Shown: positions 17,033-25,867 of the stretch, in pieces
Position numbering within the stretch: position 1 is the stretch's first letter
Layout: each line of letters begins with the position of its first letter
NCBI GenBank assembly: GCA_002305795.1
Contig: DBRF01000010.1
Span: 1 to 64,000 of the forward strand
Origin: Ruminococcaceae bacterium UBA1375
Lineage (GTDB): Bacteria; Bacillota; Clostridia; Oscillospirales; Ruminococcaceae
Length of the DNA stretch: 64,000 nucleotides
Direction of reading: 5' to 3'
Translations under genes and position numbers: made by a program
The notes under the pieces: generated by a model
Told to the model about the DNA's origin: nothing
Seen by the model: only the letters and a program-made list of their open reading frames with translations
Database searches by the model: none

Positions 17033-18154
17033 ATGAAGCGGGTTCTAGTATACGCCTATCTGGCGGGAAATCTGGGGGATGACCTACTGGTGACCATCCT
17101 CTGCCGCCGGTACCCAAAGGTGGAATTTCATATGCTGGCGGAGGAGCGGTACAAACAGCGGTTTGCCGCCCTGTCTAACGCCGTGATCCACACCCCCGGC
17201 GACGCCTTGGTGCAGGAAAAGGGGCAGTGGATGGAAAAACACCGCCATCAGAAAGCCAACGGCTTTTTGATGTGGATGGCCTCCCAGTGCTACGCCACAG
17301 TACATATCGGCGGCTCGGTATTCGTCCAGCATCAGGATGATTTTTCCGCCGCCTACCAAACCGACGCCGACCTCTGCCGGTACAGCAAGCGGCTTTATGT
17401 GGTGGGGGCCAACTTCGGGCCCTACACCGACCCGGACTACTACCGCCGCTACCACGCCCTATTTGCCCGGTACCGGGGAATCTGCTTCCGGGACCAGCCC
17501 TCCTACGACAAGTTTCAGGACCTGCCCCGGGTGCGATGGGCGCCGGACGTGGCCTTTGCCTACCGTCCCGCCGACCCCCTGCCCTCTTCGGAAAAAACGG
17601 TGGTCATTTCGGTGCTGGATTTGGAACACCGAGGCGGCAAATACAGTATCTGCCAACACCAGGCCGGGTATGAAGCCAATTTAGCGGCCCTGGGAGATTT
17701 GTTGGTGGAACAGGGCTACAAGGTGGTGCTGGTGTCCTTCTGCGAGATGCAGGGGGACGAAACCGCCGCCCGGCGGATTCAAGGCGCTATGAAGCAGGAC
17801 AGTTCCCCCCAGGTGAAAATTCTGGCCTACCAGGATGACCTTCAGCCAGTGCTGGACGCCTTTGCCAAGGCAGACCGGGTGGTAGCCACTCGGTTCCACA
17901 GCATTGTGCTGGGGTGGCTGTACGACAAGCCGGTGCTGCCCATTGTCTATGACCTAAAGTGCACCCAGCTTTTGGAGGACAACCAGCAAGACTACCTTAC
18001 CCTGGAGCAGTGGAGCCAAGCGCAGCCAAAGCAGCTGCTGGGGCAGTTGTTGGAGCGCCCCGGCTTTGACAGCAAGGAACTGCGGGAGCAAGCTCAAGAA
18101 CAGTTTGCCTTCACCGACCGTGCCTTAAACAGCCGGTTGGGCTTATTCGGCTGA
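17033..18154 (+). CDS. Polysaccharide pyruvyl transferase family protein (CsaB-like)
   Basis: 373 residues. The N-terminus KRVLVYAYLAGNLGDDLL is the glycine-rich first Rossmann strand and loop of this family; CYATVHIGGSVFVQ, RGICFRDQPSYD, WAPDVAFAYRP and RVVATRFHSIVLGWL are further family landmarks. Members transfer pyruvate from phosphoenolpyruvate to wall polysaccharide sugars (CsaB, anchoring S-layer proteins) or act as related glycan enzymes. A monocistronic gene with its own promoter and terminator. The acceptor is unknown. Confidence 0.85.
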   Translation: MKRVLVYAYLAGNLGDDLLVTILCRRYPKVEFHMLAEERYKQRFAALSNAVIHTPGDALVQEKGQWMEKHRHQKANGFLMWMASQCYATVHIGGSVFVQHQDDFSAAYQTDADLCRYSKRLYVVGANFGPYTDPDYYRRYHALFARYRGICFRDQPSYDKFQDLPRVRWAPDVAFAYRPADPLPSSEKTVVISVLDLEHRGGKYSICQHQAGYEANLAALGDLLVEQGYKVVLVSFCEMQGDETAARRIQGAMKQDSSPQVKILAYQDDLQPVLDAFAKADRVVATRFHSIVLGWLYDKPVLPIVYDLKCTQLLEDNQQDYLTLEQWSQAQPKQLLGQLLERPGFDSKELREQAQEQFAFTDRALNSRLGLFG

Positions 18155-18161
18155 AGAAAAG

Positions 18162-18202
18162 AAAAATGCCTGAGCGGAAAAACCGTTCAGGCACTTCTTT
18201 TT
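18162..18202. terminator. Bidirectional terminator
   Basis: Stem TGCCTGAgCGG (18167-18177) / CCGtTCAGGCA (18183-18193) with A-rich DNA on the left and a T-tract on the right, between two convergent genes. Confidence 0.8.
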
Positions 18203-18209
18203 GCAGGAT

Positions 18210-19013
18210 TTAATTGTCGTGGTTGAGCAGCATCCGGTCGTTGTCCAGCTCCCGGTTGCAGCGTTGGCGGTACAGTTCCAGCAGGCCGGAGACGTCCAGG
18301 TTGTCCCGTTCCGGGCCGGAAAGGTCCAGCACAATCTGCCCCTGCTCCATCATAATGGTGCGGTTGCCCATGCTCAAGGCGGAGGCGATGTTGTGGGTAA
18401 TCATCATGGTGGTGATGGAGTGTTTTGCCACCACGTCCCGGGTGATGTCCAGCACCTTCTCCGCCGTCACCGGGTCCAGGGCGGCGGTGTGTTCATCCAG
18501 CAGCAGCAGCCGGGGGGTCACCAAGGTGGCCATCATCAGGGCCACCGCCTGGCGCTGGCCGCCGGAAAGCTGGCCCATTTTGGTTTTCATCCGGTCCTCA
18601 ATGCCCATGTTCAGCTGGGCCAGGGTTTCCCGAAACAGCTGGGCATCCTGCTTGGACAGAGCCCAGGACAGCATCCCCTTCACCGACTTGGAGTAAGCCA
18701 GGGCCATGTTTTCCTGGATGGTGAGATCCGGGGCGGTACCCAGCATGGGGTCCTGGAACATCCGGGAAATCTGTTTGGCCCGGCGGTGTTCCTTGACGAA
18801 GGTGATGTCCTGCCCATCCAGCACAATGCTGCCGCTGTCGCAGAGGAAGGAACCGGCAATGGCGTTGAACAGGGTGGACTTCCCCGCCCCGTTGGAGCCG
18901 ATGACAGTGACAAAATCCCCGTCGTTGAGGGTCAAATTGATTCCCCGCAGGGCATGGTGGGCGTTGGGTGTACCCTTCAAAAAGGTCTTATGGAGATCGG
19001 TGATTTTAAGCAT
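18210..19013 (-). CDS. ABC transporter ATP-binding protein (TrpZ-like)
   Basis: 267 residues from the ATG at 19013, preceded by GGGAGG; it overlaps the permease stop by 8 nt. Motifs: VIGSNGAGKSTLFNAI (Walker A), GQLSGGQRQAVALMMA (signature) and RLLLLDEHTAALDP (Walker B), then MMITHNIASAL. The family is that of branched-chain/amino acid-type uptake ATPases paired with a single LivH-like permease and an ABC_sub_bind lipoprotein, as in TrpXYZ. The substrate, possibly an aromatic amino acid or related compound, is inferred from family only. Confidence 0.88.
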   Translation of the reverse strand: MLKITDLHKTFLKGTPNAHHALRGINLTLNDGDFVTVIGSNGAGKSTLFNAIAGSFLCDSGSIVLDGQDITFVKEHRRAKQISRMFQDPMLGTAPDLTIQENMALAYSKSVKGMLSWALSKQDAQLFRETLAQLNMGIEDRMKTKMGQLSGGQRQAVALMMATLVTPRLLLLDEHTAALDPVTAEKVLDITRDVVAKHSITTMMITHNIASALSMGNRTIMMEQGQIVLDLSGPERDNLDVSGLLELYRQRCNRELDNDRMLLNHDN

Positions 19014-19905
19014 GTTTACCGGCCTCCCTTCGAGTTCTCCAGTTTTGGAAGCGGGTCTTGAAGGCAGGCACCGCCAAGGTAACGGCCACAATCACGGCGC
19101 TGATGAGCTTTAAGGCGTTGGCGTCGAACAAATCCAGCTGCAAAGCCAGGGCGATGATGATCCGGTACACCACCGAACCCACCACGGCGCTGATTAAGCA
19201 GAGCAGAATGCTCCGCCGGCCAAAGAACACTTCCCCGATGATAACCGAAGCCAGGCCGATGACAATCATGCCGGAGCCGGAGTTGATGTCCGCATACCCC
19301 TGGCACTGGGCCAGCACCCCGCCGGACAGGGCCACTAAGCCGTTGGACAAAGCCAGTGCCACCATTTTTGTGAAGTTGGGGTTGATGCTGCTGGCCCGCA
19401 CCATGGCTTCGTTATTGCCGGTAGCACGGATGCACAGCCCCAGGCTGGTTTTGAAAAACAGCGCCAGCAGCCCCACACAAAGCAGCACGATAACACCCAC
19501 AGTGAGATACCGGGCGCCGTCTTTGGTCAGGGCGTCCTCCAGAAAGGTGAAGAACTTATTGCTGTTAATCAGGGAAATATTGGGGCTTCCCATTACGGTA
19601 ATGTTAATGGTATACAGCCCGCTCATGGTCAAAATCCCCGCCAAAATGGGGTGGATTCCCCAACGGGTTTGCAGCAGGCCGGTGACGCAGCCCGCCACGG
19701 CCCCCGCCAGCAGGGCCATCAGCAGCCCCAAAAAGGGATGTCCCCCGGCGGCAAACACAGCGCTGACGGCTAAACCGAAGGTAAAGCTGCCGTCCACCGT
19801 CAGATCCGGGATGTTCAGAATCCGGAAGGTGATGTACACCCCCAGCGCCAGCATGGCGTATTCCAGTCCCAGCAGGCCGGAGTCCAAAAGAAAGTTCAAA
19901 TTCAT
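19006..19905 (-). CDS. ABC transporter permease (LivH/TrpY-like)
   Basis: 299 residues, strongly hydrophobic with 8-9 predicted membrane segments. It contains the LivH-type landmarks LGVYITFRILNIPDLTVDGS near the N-terminus and SGGVLAQCQGYADINSGSGM followed by VIIGEVFFGRR. It forms the channel for the adjacent ATPase. It lies between the lipoprotein gene (about 100 bp upstream) and the ATPase gene (8-nt overlap). Confidence 0.88.
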   Translation of the reverse strand: MNLNFLLDSGLLGLEYAMLALGVYITFRILNIPDLTVDGSFTFGLAVSAVFAAGGHPFLGLLMALLAGAVAGCVTGLLQTRWGIHPILAGILTMSGLYTINITVMGSPNISLINSNKFFTFLEDALTKDGARYLTVGVIVLLCVGLLALFFKTSLGLCIRATGNNEAMVRASSINPNFTKMVALALSNGLVALSGGVLAQCQGYADINSGSGMIVIGLASVIIGEVFFGRRSILLCLISAVVGSVVYRIIIALALQLDLFDANALKLISAVIVAVTLAVPAFKTRFQNWRTRREAGKHA

Positions 19906-20003
19906 GGGTCACACACCTTTGCGCAGCAAAACACTGCGGTTTTTACTGACAAACAGGGAAAAAGGAAAGCGTCAAAGCCTTCCTTTTCCGCGTTGTTCCA
20001 AAT

Positions 20004-20993
20004 TTACCCTTGGGCTTCGGTAGTAATCACGCTCCAGCCCTGGTCGGACGGCAGGGTGATGCCCAAAGCATTGGCGGTATCCTGGTTCACCACATACTGG
20101 AAGTCGCTCATATAAATAGCGGGCACATCGGAAACCGCAGTCCCCTGCAAAATCTGGTCGGCCATCTTGGCGGATTCCTGTCCCAGCTGGGTGTTGGAAC
20201 AGCTGGCGCTGGCCAAAGCGCCGGACTGCACCATCACCGGGTCGGAGCCGTAAACGGCAATACCGTTATCAGTGGCCGCTTCCACCACCTGGGCCATGGA
20301 GGTCTGAACGGTGGAGTCGATGGGCACATAGATGGCGTCCACTCTGGAGGCCAGACTCTGGGCGGCCTGCTGGACTTCGGAAGAGTTGGTGACGGTGACT
20401 TCGTCGTAGGTGTAGCCGTTTTCGGTGAGGTAATCCTTGGCGTTCTGGGCGGTGGACACGGCGTTCACTTCCCCGGAGCAGTAGAGGATGCCGATGTTCT
20501 GAGCGTCGGGGGTAAGGGTGTTCATCAAGCCGAAGATTTCGTCCACCGGCACAATGTTGGAGGTACCGGTAGCGTTTTTATCCGGGGCTTCCATGGAGCT
20601 CATGACGCCGGCGTTCACCGGATTGGTCACCGAGATAAACACCACGGGGGCGTCCGGCTCAGCGTTTACCACAGCCTGAGTGGCCGGGGTGACGATGGGA
20701 ACGATCAAATCGTAATCCTGATTGTTCAAATCGGCGCAGATGGAATTCAAGGTAGAGGTATCACCCTGGGCGTTGAGTACATCGAAGGTCATTTCATCCT
20801 CGGTGTAGCCCAAATCCCGCATCTGCTGGATAAAGGCTTCCCGCATTTCGGTGAAGGCGCCGTTATCCACCAACTGCACAATGGCTACGTTGTAGCTGCC
20901 GTCGCTGCTGCCGCCGTTTTGCTGACAGCCGGTAAAGGCGCCTAAAGCCAAAGCCGCACAGCAAAAACCGGCCAAAAGACGTTTCAATTTCAT
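20004..20993 (-). CDS. ABC transporter substrate-binding lipoprotein (TrpX-like)
   Basis: 329 residues. A lipoprotein signal peptide, KRLLAGFCCAALALG then AFTGC, gives lipid attachment at Cys22. The mature part has the ABC_sub_bind type fold: YNVAIVQLVDNGAFTEMREA, FDVLNAQGDTSTLNSICADL, VPIVTPATQAVVNAEPDAP, PVVFISVTNPVNAG and VDAIYVPIDSTVQTSM. First gene of the transporter operon with its own promoter. I looked for a T-box or other leader RNA, as occurs before some trpXYZ operons, and saw none. Confidence 0.88.
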   Translation of the reverse strand: MKLKRLLAGFCCAALALGAFTGCQQNGGSSDGSYNVAIVQLVDNGAFTEMREAFIQQMRDLGYTEDEMTFDVLNAQGDTSTLNSICADLNNQDYDLIVPIVTPATQAVVNAEPDAPVVFISVTNPVNAGVMSSMEAPDKNATGTSNIVPVDEIFGLMNTLTPDAQNIGILYCSGEVNAVSTAQNAKDYLTENGYTYDEVTVTNSSEVQQAAQSLASRVDAIYVPIDSTVQTSMAQVVEAATDNGIAVYGSDPVMVQSGALASASCSNTQLGQESAKMADQILQGTAVSDVPAIYMSDFQYVVNQDTANALGITLPSDQGWSVITTEAQG

Positions 20994-21038
20994 GTAATCT
21001 CTCTCCTTCCCGCCTGGGGCGGAACAATTTCATCTTCT

Positions 21039-21068
21039 ATTTAACCACAAAACAGGGCGGCTTGTCAA
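21039..21068 (-). promoter_or_regulatory. Promoter of the TrpXYZ-like operon
   Basis: Minus strand -35 TTGACA (21068-21063), 18 bp, -10 TTAAAT (21044-21039), about 45 bp upstream of the lipoprotein start. Confidence 0.65.
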
Positions 21069-21100
21069 ACAAATCATTGGAAAAAGTGCCAAAAAATGCG

Positions 21101-21129
21101 TTGCACCCCAGGCTGGTTGGTGTTATGAT
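21101..21129 (+). promoter_or_regulatory. Promoter of the Dabb-domain gene
   Basis: -35 TTGCAC (21101-21106), 17 bp, -10 TATGAT (21124-21129); GGGAGG precedes the ATG at 21169. Confidence 0.55.
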
Positions 21130-21168
21130 AAAGAAAAGATTCTTTTATTCTGCGGGAGGCATCACATT

Positions 21169-21474
21169 ATGGTTCAGCATTTTCTACTCTGGCGGTTTTC
21201 CGACTCCATCCGGGCCGGGGACACCGCCCCCTATCTGGAACAGATTTCCGATTCCGTGGCAACCCTGACCCAGATTCCCCAGGTAATCAGCGCCGGAATC
21301 CGTCCCTTACTGCCGGGAGGAGAGTGGGATTTCCTCTTTTGCGTCACACTGGAAGACCTGTCCCAGCTTCCGGTGTACCAGAACCACCCCATTCACCAAG
21401 CCCACCAGCAGCGCTGCAAGGACTGGCTGGTAAAGCGCACTGCCTTTGACGTGCAGGTTTTGGACAACGAGTAA
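21169..21474 (+). CDS. Dabb (stress-responsive alpha/beta barrel) domain protein
   Basis: 101 residues, the usual size of a single Dabb domain. The opening VQHFLLWRFSD, the middle GEWDFLFCVTLEDLSQLPVY and the histidine pair in YQNHPIHQAHQQRCKDW match the dimeric ferredoxin-like barrel of this family. Members are small cytosolic proteins of mostly unknown activity. Monocistronic, with its own promoter and a strong terminator. Confidence 0.8.
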   Translation: MVQHFLLWRFSDSIRAGDTAPYLEQISDSVATLTQIPQVISAGIRPLLPGGEWDFLFCVTLEDLSQLPVYQNHPIHQAHQQRCKDWLVKRTAFDVQVLDNE

Positions 21475-21477
21475 AGC

Positions 21478-21516
21478 AAAAGCCCTCCCGGAACAAAAAC
21501 CGAGAGGGCTTTTTTC
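21478..21516. terminator. Bidirectional terminator between Dabb and rubredoxin genes
   Basis: Stem AGCCCTCcCGG (21481-21491) / CCGaGAGGGCT (21500-21510) followed by a T-tract on the plus strand and AAAA on the other side. Confidence 0.8.
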
Positions 21517-21678
21517 TTAGTCTTCAGGCACAAATTCGTCCTTGCCCACGCCGCAGACAGGACACACCCAATCTTCGGGAAGGTCCTCAAATGCGGTGCC
21601 GGGAGCGATGCCGTTGTCCGGATCGCCCACTTCGGGGTCATAGACATAGCCGCAGGGTTCACAAACGTACTTTTGCAT
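21517..21678 (-). CDS. Rubredoxin
   Basis: 53 residues, starting at the ATG at 21678 with a GGAGGTG ribosome binding site. Both iron-binding knuckles are present: [18 protein letters not shown] (Cys6, Cys9) and [17 protein letters not shown] (Cys39, Cys42), with the usual PGTAFEDLP between them. It is a small cytosolic one-electron carrier, in clostridia commonly feeding rubrerythrins and other oxygen-defence enzymes; a reverse rubrerythrin is encoded at 56907-57455. It is read after the histidine kinase gene of the pho operon, about 75 bp downstream. Confidence 0.95.
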   Translation of the reverse strand: MQKYVCEPCGYVYDPEVGDPDNGIAPGTAFEDLPEDWVCPVCGVGKDEFVPED

Positions 21679-21754
21679 GAATATTCACCTCCATGGTTTC
21701 AGTATAACACAAAAAAGGCGATAAGAAAAGGAAAATTTATCCGGTCCCGCCGAT

Positions 21755-23485
21755 TCAGTTCAGGGCGCCGGAAGGAGGCAGGGCGGGCTTTAAGGGAATC
21801 TGGACCCAGAACCGGCTTCCCTGACCTTCTGCACTGTCCACTCCCACGGTGCCGCCGTAATACTGGGCGGTGTGTTTAACAATGCTTAACCCCAACCCGG
21901 TGCCGCCGGTCAGCCGGGAACGGCCTTTATCCACCCGGAAAAACCGCTCAAACACCCGGCCTTGGAGGGAAGCGGGAATGCCGATGCCGTTATCGGAAAC
22001 AGAAAGGTACATCTCCCCATTCTTCTCCCGGCACTCCACCTCCACCTTTCCGCCGGGGCGGTTATATTGGATGGCGTTGCGGATAAGGTTGCTGACAATG
22101 CTGTACATATGCCGCTGGTCCGCATAGACGGTGGGGGCGTCCTCGCAGTCCGCCCGAAGGGTCACCTGGTTCTGCTCCGCCAAAGGCTGCACCGAACAGA
22201 GGGCTTCCCGAATCACCGGCTCCATTTCCACCGGCTGGCTGGTTGCTCCGGTTTCCCCGCTTTCCAATCGGGAAATGGTGAGGATATCGTTAATCAAGGC
22301 GGTCATATTCTTCACTTCCCGGCGGATCTGGGCCAAAAAGTCCTTTTTCTGCTGGGGGGTAAAGCTATCCTGCTCCAGCAGCTCCGCATAGCCGCCAATG
22401 GAGGTAATGGGGGTTTTCAGCTCATGGGAGGCGCTGGCGAAAAATTCCTGCCGCACCTGGCCCATCTGCCGGTCACCGGTGACGTCTACCAAAACAATCA
22501 CCAAGCCGCCCCCTTTCCGCACGGCGCCCAGCCGCACGTCAAACACCGAGCCCTCCTGGTGAAGATCCATCCGCCGGGGCTGATGATCTTCCAGGGTCTG
22601 GCGGGCCAGATCACAGAGCTGTGGAGAGCGGGTGTAGCAAACCAGGTCCTGCCCATCTGGAAGGGTTTCGCAGTTAAACCATTTCCGAGCGGCGTGGTTG
22701 ATGGAAAGCACCTTCACGTCCCCGTCGGTGAGGATAAAGCCTTCCTCCATATTTACCAGCATCTCGTCGATGCGGCGGCGCTCCCGCTTATATTTTTGCA
22801 CCGTCTCCTCCACCTGCTGGGACAGGCGCAGGGTGGATTGGGCAATGGGCAGCAGTTCGTCGTATTCCGGCGGGTCGATCTGCACTTTCTCCCCTTCCCC
22901 AATCTTCATCATCTGCTGACCGATCTCCTGCACCGGCCGGGTGACGCTTTTGGCAAACCGTCCCGCCAGCAGCAGGGCTACCAGCAGCGCCCCGGCAAAG
23001 CCCACCAGTAAGCCGGGCAGCAGCAGCCAAAAGTATTCCAGCACCCCGTTGCTGGGCTCGCTGAGCCGGAGAATATTGCCGTTTTCGGTAAGCACGGCGC
23101 CGTAAAGCATGGTTTCCTGGGTGGTGTCCGACTGGCGCAGGGAGGTGGCGCTGCCGGAAAGAAGGGCTTCCTCTACCTCCGGCCGGGACTCATGGTTTTC
23201 CAGGGTCTCCCCCTCTTCCACCGACGTATCACACAGCACATTTCCCTGGGGGTCAATGACGGTAATCCTGGCATTGGCCGTCAAATTGGCGCACAGAGTC
23301 TCGCACTGGGCCAGCAAAGGCTGGTCCCAATCCAGGGCATCGGCGCAGAGCCGTGCTTGGGTCAAAATAGCCTGTTGCTGTTGCTGAAGCATTTGATTGG
23401 AAACAGTATAACCTACCACCAGCAGACTAACGGCCAAAGCAATGGCCACTGCCGCTGCAATACAGGTAAAGACAGCCCGCTTCAA
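21755..23485 (-). CDS. phoR: Phosphate-sensing histidine kinase (PhoR-like)
   Basis: 576 residues. Membrane segments at about 5-27 and 152-175 enclose an extracytoplasmic sensor. HAMP (about 176-228), a PAS-like domain (about 235-335), HisKA with FFASASHELKTPITSIGGY (His354) and the ATPase domain with NLIRNAIQYN, VSDNGIGIP and TGGTGLGLSIV follow. The domain order is that of PhoR. It is the last gene of the pst-pho cluster, 175 bp after the response regulator, which it would phosphorylate under phosphate limitation. Confidence 0.88.
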   Translation of the reverse strand: MKRAVFTCIAAAVAIALAVSLLVVGYTVSNQMLQQQQQAILTQARLCADALDWDQPLLAQCETLCANLTANARITVIDPQGNVLCDTSVEEGETLENHESRPEVEEALLSGSATSLRQSDTTQETMLYGAVLTENGNILRLSEPSNGVLEYFWLLLPGLLVGFAGALLVALLLAGRFAKSVTRPVQEIGQQMMKIGEGEKVQIDPPEYDELLPIAQSTLRLSQQVEETVQKYKRERRRIDEMLVNMEEGFILTDGDVKVLSINHAARKWFNCETLPDGQDLVCYTRSPQLCDLARQTLEDHQPRRMDLHQEGSVFDVRLGAVRKGGGLVIVLVDVTGDRQMGQVRQEFFASASHELKTPITSIGGYAELLEQDSFTPQQKKDFLAQIRREVKNMTALINDILTISRLESGETGATSQPVEMEPVIREALCSVQPLAEQNQVTLRADCEDAPTVYADQRHMYSIVSNLIRNAIQYNRPGGKVEVECREKNGEMYLSVSDNGIGIPASLQGRVFERFFRVDKGRSRLTGGTGLGLSIVKHTAQYYGGTVGVDSAEGQGSRFWVQIPLKPALPPSGALN

Positions 23486-23660
23486 GGGGCACCCTCCTTT
23501 TCAGTTTCTCTCTACTAACTAGCTTGAAAAAAGACAACGCAAAACTACGCTCCCTATCTGCCGGATCAAGTCAAGAGGATGAGAACGTCGTTGTTGCGTT
23601 TGTCGTAAACTACCGGAACCTATCCGGATTTGCATTTGTCATAGCAGGGCTCTGCCAAGG

Positions 23661-24353
23661 TCAGGCTTGTCCGCCGCTGATAAAGCGGTAACCTACGCCG
23701 CGGACGGTTTTAATGTGGCCTTCCCCGGCCTTCCCCAATTTTTTCCGCAAAGACTGGATGTGGATGTCCAGGGTTCGGGTTTCCAGGTTTTCATATCCCC
23801 ACACGGTGCTGAGCAGCTCGCTGCGTTCCATCACCCGATTGCTGTTTTCCATCAGGCATTGCAGCAGGCTGTATTCCTTGTGGGTCAATTCCACCGGGCG
23901 GCCCTCCACCGTAACGGTGTGGGTTGCGGGGTCCAGCACCAGATCTTCGCAGACCAGCCGGGTCTTTCCCCCGCTGGCCGGCATTTGCGCCCGGCGCAGC
24001 AGGCTGCGCACCCGTGCGGTGAGTTCCATCACCCCGAAGGGCTTAGTCATGTAGTCGTCGGCGCCGCTGTCCAGCCCCACCACTTTGTCCAACTCCGTGT
24101 CTTTGGCGGTGAGCATCATCACGGGAATCTGCATCAGCCCCGGTGCGGAGCGCATCCGGCGCACCGCCTCTACGCCGTCCATGCCGGGGAGCATTATGTC
24201 AAAGAGGCACAAATCCGGTGGGGTCTGTTCCATGGAGAGCAGCGCTTCCTCTGCCGTCTCAAAGCTCTTTACGGTATAACCGCAGTTTTCCAGGGCAATG
24301 GTCAACAGATGGCGAATGCCGCCGTCATCTTCAATGACGTAGAGCAGAGGCAT
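23661..24353 (-). CDS. OmpR-family response regulator (PhoB/PhoP-like)
   Basis: 230 residues from the ATG at 24353; a longer frame to 24419 has no ribosome binding site and would add an unlikely leader. The receiver domain shows VIEDDGGIRHLL, the phosphoacceptor in LFDIMLPGMDG (Asp52), MLTAKD and TKPFGVMEL. The winged-helix output domain ends with KLGKAGEGHIKTVRGVGYRF. The position after pstSCAB-phoU and the matching kinase downstream identify it as the phosphate-starvation regulator. It probably binds the direct repeats upstream of pstS. Confidence 0.9.
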   Translation of the reverse strand: MPLLYVIEDDGGIRHLLTIALENCGYTVKSFETAEEALLSMEQTPPDLCLFDIMLPGMDGVEAVRRMRSAPGLMQIPVMMLTAKDTELDKVVGLDSGADDYMTKPFGVMELTARVRSLLRRAQMPASGGKTRLVCEDLVLDPATHTVTVEGRPVELTHKEYSLLQCLMENSNRVMERSELLSTVWGYENLETRTLDIHIQSLRKKLGKAGEGHIKTVRGVGYRFISGGQA

Positions 24354-24378
24354 GATGTCAGCTTCCTTTCGGGATGGA

Positions 24379-25038
24379 TTACAGTAATTGTTTGTTGTGA
24401 ATGGAGCCGGTCTGGGCAAATTCCAGCCACTCGCAGATATTCACGGCGTGGTCGCCGATCCGTTCCAGATACTTGGCGATCATCAGAATGTCAATGCAGT
24501 TGTCAATACGGTCCGGCTGGTGCATCTGTTCTGCCACTTCAAATTTCACCTGGTTGAACAGTTCATCCACCTGGTCGTCATCGCTCATAACCTTCTTGGC
24601 CAAATCCGCATCGTTGTTGATGTAGCTGAGCAGCGCGTCATGGAGCATGGCCTTGGCGCAGCGGGCCATCTGAGGAATGTGGTGCACCAGATGGAAGGCG
24701 TCCAGCCGGTCCTTAAAGCCGCAGATCAGCTCGGCAATGTCGGCAGCCTGGTCGCCGATCCGCTCCAGCTCGGTGACGATCTGCAAAGCGGCGGAGACAT
24801 TTCTCAAATCACTGGCCACCGGCTGCTGGCGCAGCAGCAGGGTAAAGCAGGCGCTTTCAATAGAGCGGCGGGCGTCGTTGATCTCGGCGTCGTTTTTAAT
24901 GACTTCTTCCGCCTGCTGCACATTCTGAGTTTCAAAAGCCTGGATGGTTTCTTCCAAAGCGGTGTCCACCTGGCTTCCCATGGTGACCAGCTTGACGTGC
25001 AGCTGGTCCAGCTGCTGCAAAAAGGTTTCTCTTGGCAT
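24379..25038 (-). CDS. phoU: Phosphate transport regulator PhoU
   Basis: 219 residues, all-helical, with two PhoU repeats. The conserved acidic metal-binding signatures are visible as ELERIGDQAADIAEL (first repeat) and YLERIGDHAVNICEWLEF (second repeat). PhoU links the phosphate transporter to the PhoR kinase and restrains uptake. Located between pstB (23 bp) and the response regulator gene (25 bp) on the same transcript. Confidence 0.95.
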   Translation of the reverse strand: MPRETFLQQLDQLHVKLVTMGSQVDTALEETIQAFETQNVQQAEEVIKNDAEINDARRSIESACFTLLLRQQPVASDLRNVSAALQIVTELERIGDQAADIAELICGFKDRLDAFHLVHHIPQMARCAKAMLHDALLSYINNDADLAKKVMSDDDQVDELFNQVKFEVAEQMHQPDRIDNCIDILMIAKYLERIGDHAVNICEWLEFAQTGSIHNKQLL

Positions 25039-25061
25039 TGGTTCTTCCTCCTATACAATGA

Positions 25062-25826
25062 TCAGCCAAACCGGCCGGTGATATAGTCTTCGGTGCGCTT
25101 ATCCGCAGGACGGGCAAAGATGGTCTCGGTATCTCCGATTTCCACCATTTCACCAACCAGGAAGAAGGCAGTACGGTCCGCCACACGGGCAGCCTGCTGC
25201 ATATTGTGAGTGACGATGGCAATAGCGTAATTCTTCTTCAGTTCTTCCATCAGCTCTTCGATTTTCATAGTGGAGATGGGGTCCAAAGCGCTGGTGGGTT
25301 CGTCCATCAAAAGCAGTTCCGGCTGCACCGCCAGAGCTCGGGCGATGCAGAGCCGCTGCTGCTGGCCGCCGGAGAGGCCCAGAGCGGATTTCTTCAACCG
25401 GTCCTTGACTTCATCAAAGATTGCGGCGCCCTTGAGAGAGGTTTCCACAATCTCGTCCAGTTGGGCTTTCTTCTTAATGCCGTGGATCCGGGGACCGTAG
25501 GCAATGTTGTCGTAGATGCTCATGGGGAAGGGGTTGGGCTGCTGAAACACCATACCCACTTTTTTCCGCAGCATGGTGGGGTCGCACTTGGGGGAGAAAA
25601 TGTCTTCCCCGTCCAACAGGACCGTTCCTTCGATCTTTACATTGGGCACCAAATCGTTCATCCGGTTGAGGGTCTTCAAAAAGGTAGATTTACCGCAGCC
25701 GGAGGGGCCGATGAAGGCAGTGATGCTCTTATCATAAATGTCCATGGAGACATCTTTCAAAGCGTGGTTATCCCCGTACCACAGGTTCAGGTTCTTTACC
25801 TCACATTTTACCGTTTGCTGTTCCAT
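25062..25826 (-). CDS. pstB: Phosphate ABC transporter ATP-binding protein PstB
   Basis: 254 residues, typical PstB length. Motifs: [20 protein letters not shown] (Walker A plus the PstB-specific NRMND), [20 protein letters not shown] (Q-loop), [17 protein letters not shown] (signature) and [16 protein letters not shown] (Walker B). It powers high-affinity phosphate import with PstC and PstA. Fourth gene of the operon. Confidence 0.97.
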   Translation of the reverse strand: MEQQTVKCEVKNLNLWYGDNHALKDVSMDIYDKSITAFIGPSGCGKSTFLKTLNRMNDLVPNVKIEGTVLLDGEDIFSPKCDPTMLRKKVGMVFQQPNPFPMSIYDNIAYGPRIHGIKKKAQLDEIVETSLKGAAIFDEVKDRLKKSALGLSGGQQQRLCIARALAVQPELLLMDEPTSALDPISTMKIEELMEELKKNYAIAIVTHNMQQAARVADRTAFFLVGEMVEIGDTETIFARPADKRTEDYITGRFG

Positions 25827-25867
25827 AATTCAAGTCCTTTCTGGCGATTCCTTCTCCAAAAGAGTGA

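Noticed and set aside
21001..21060. T-box or other leader RNA before the TrpXYZ-like transporter
   Set aside because: The leader between promoter and start is only about 45 bp and has no T-box motif or terminator/antiterminator pair.
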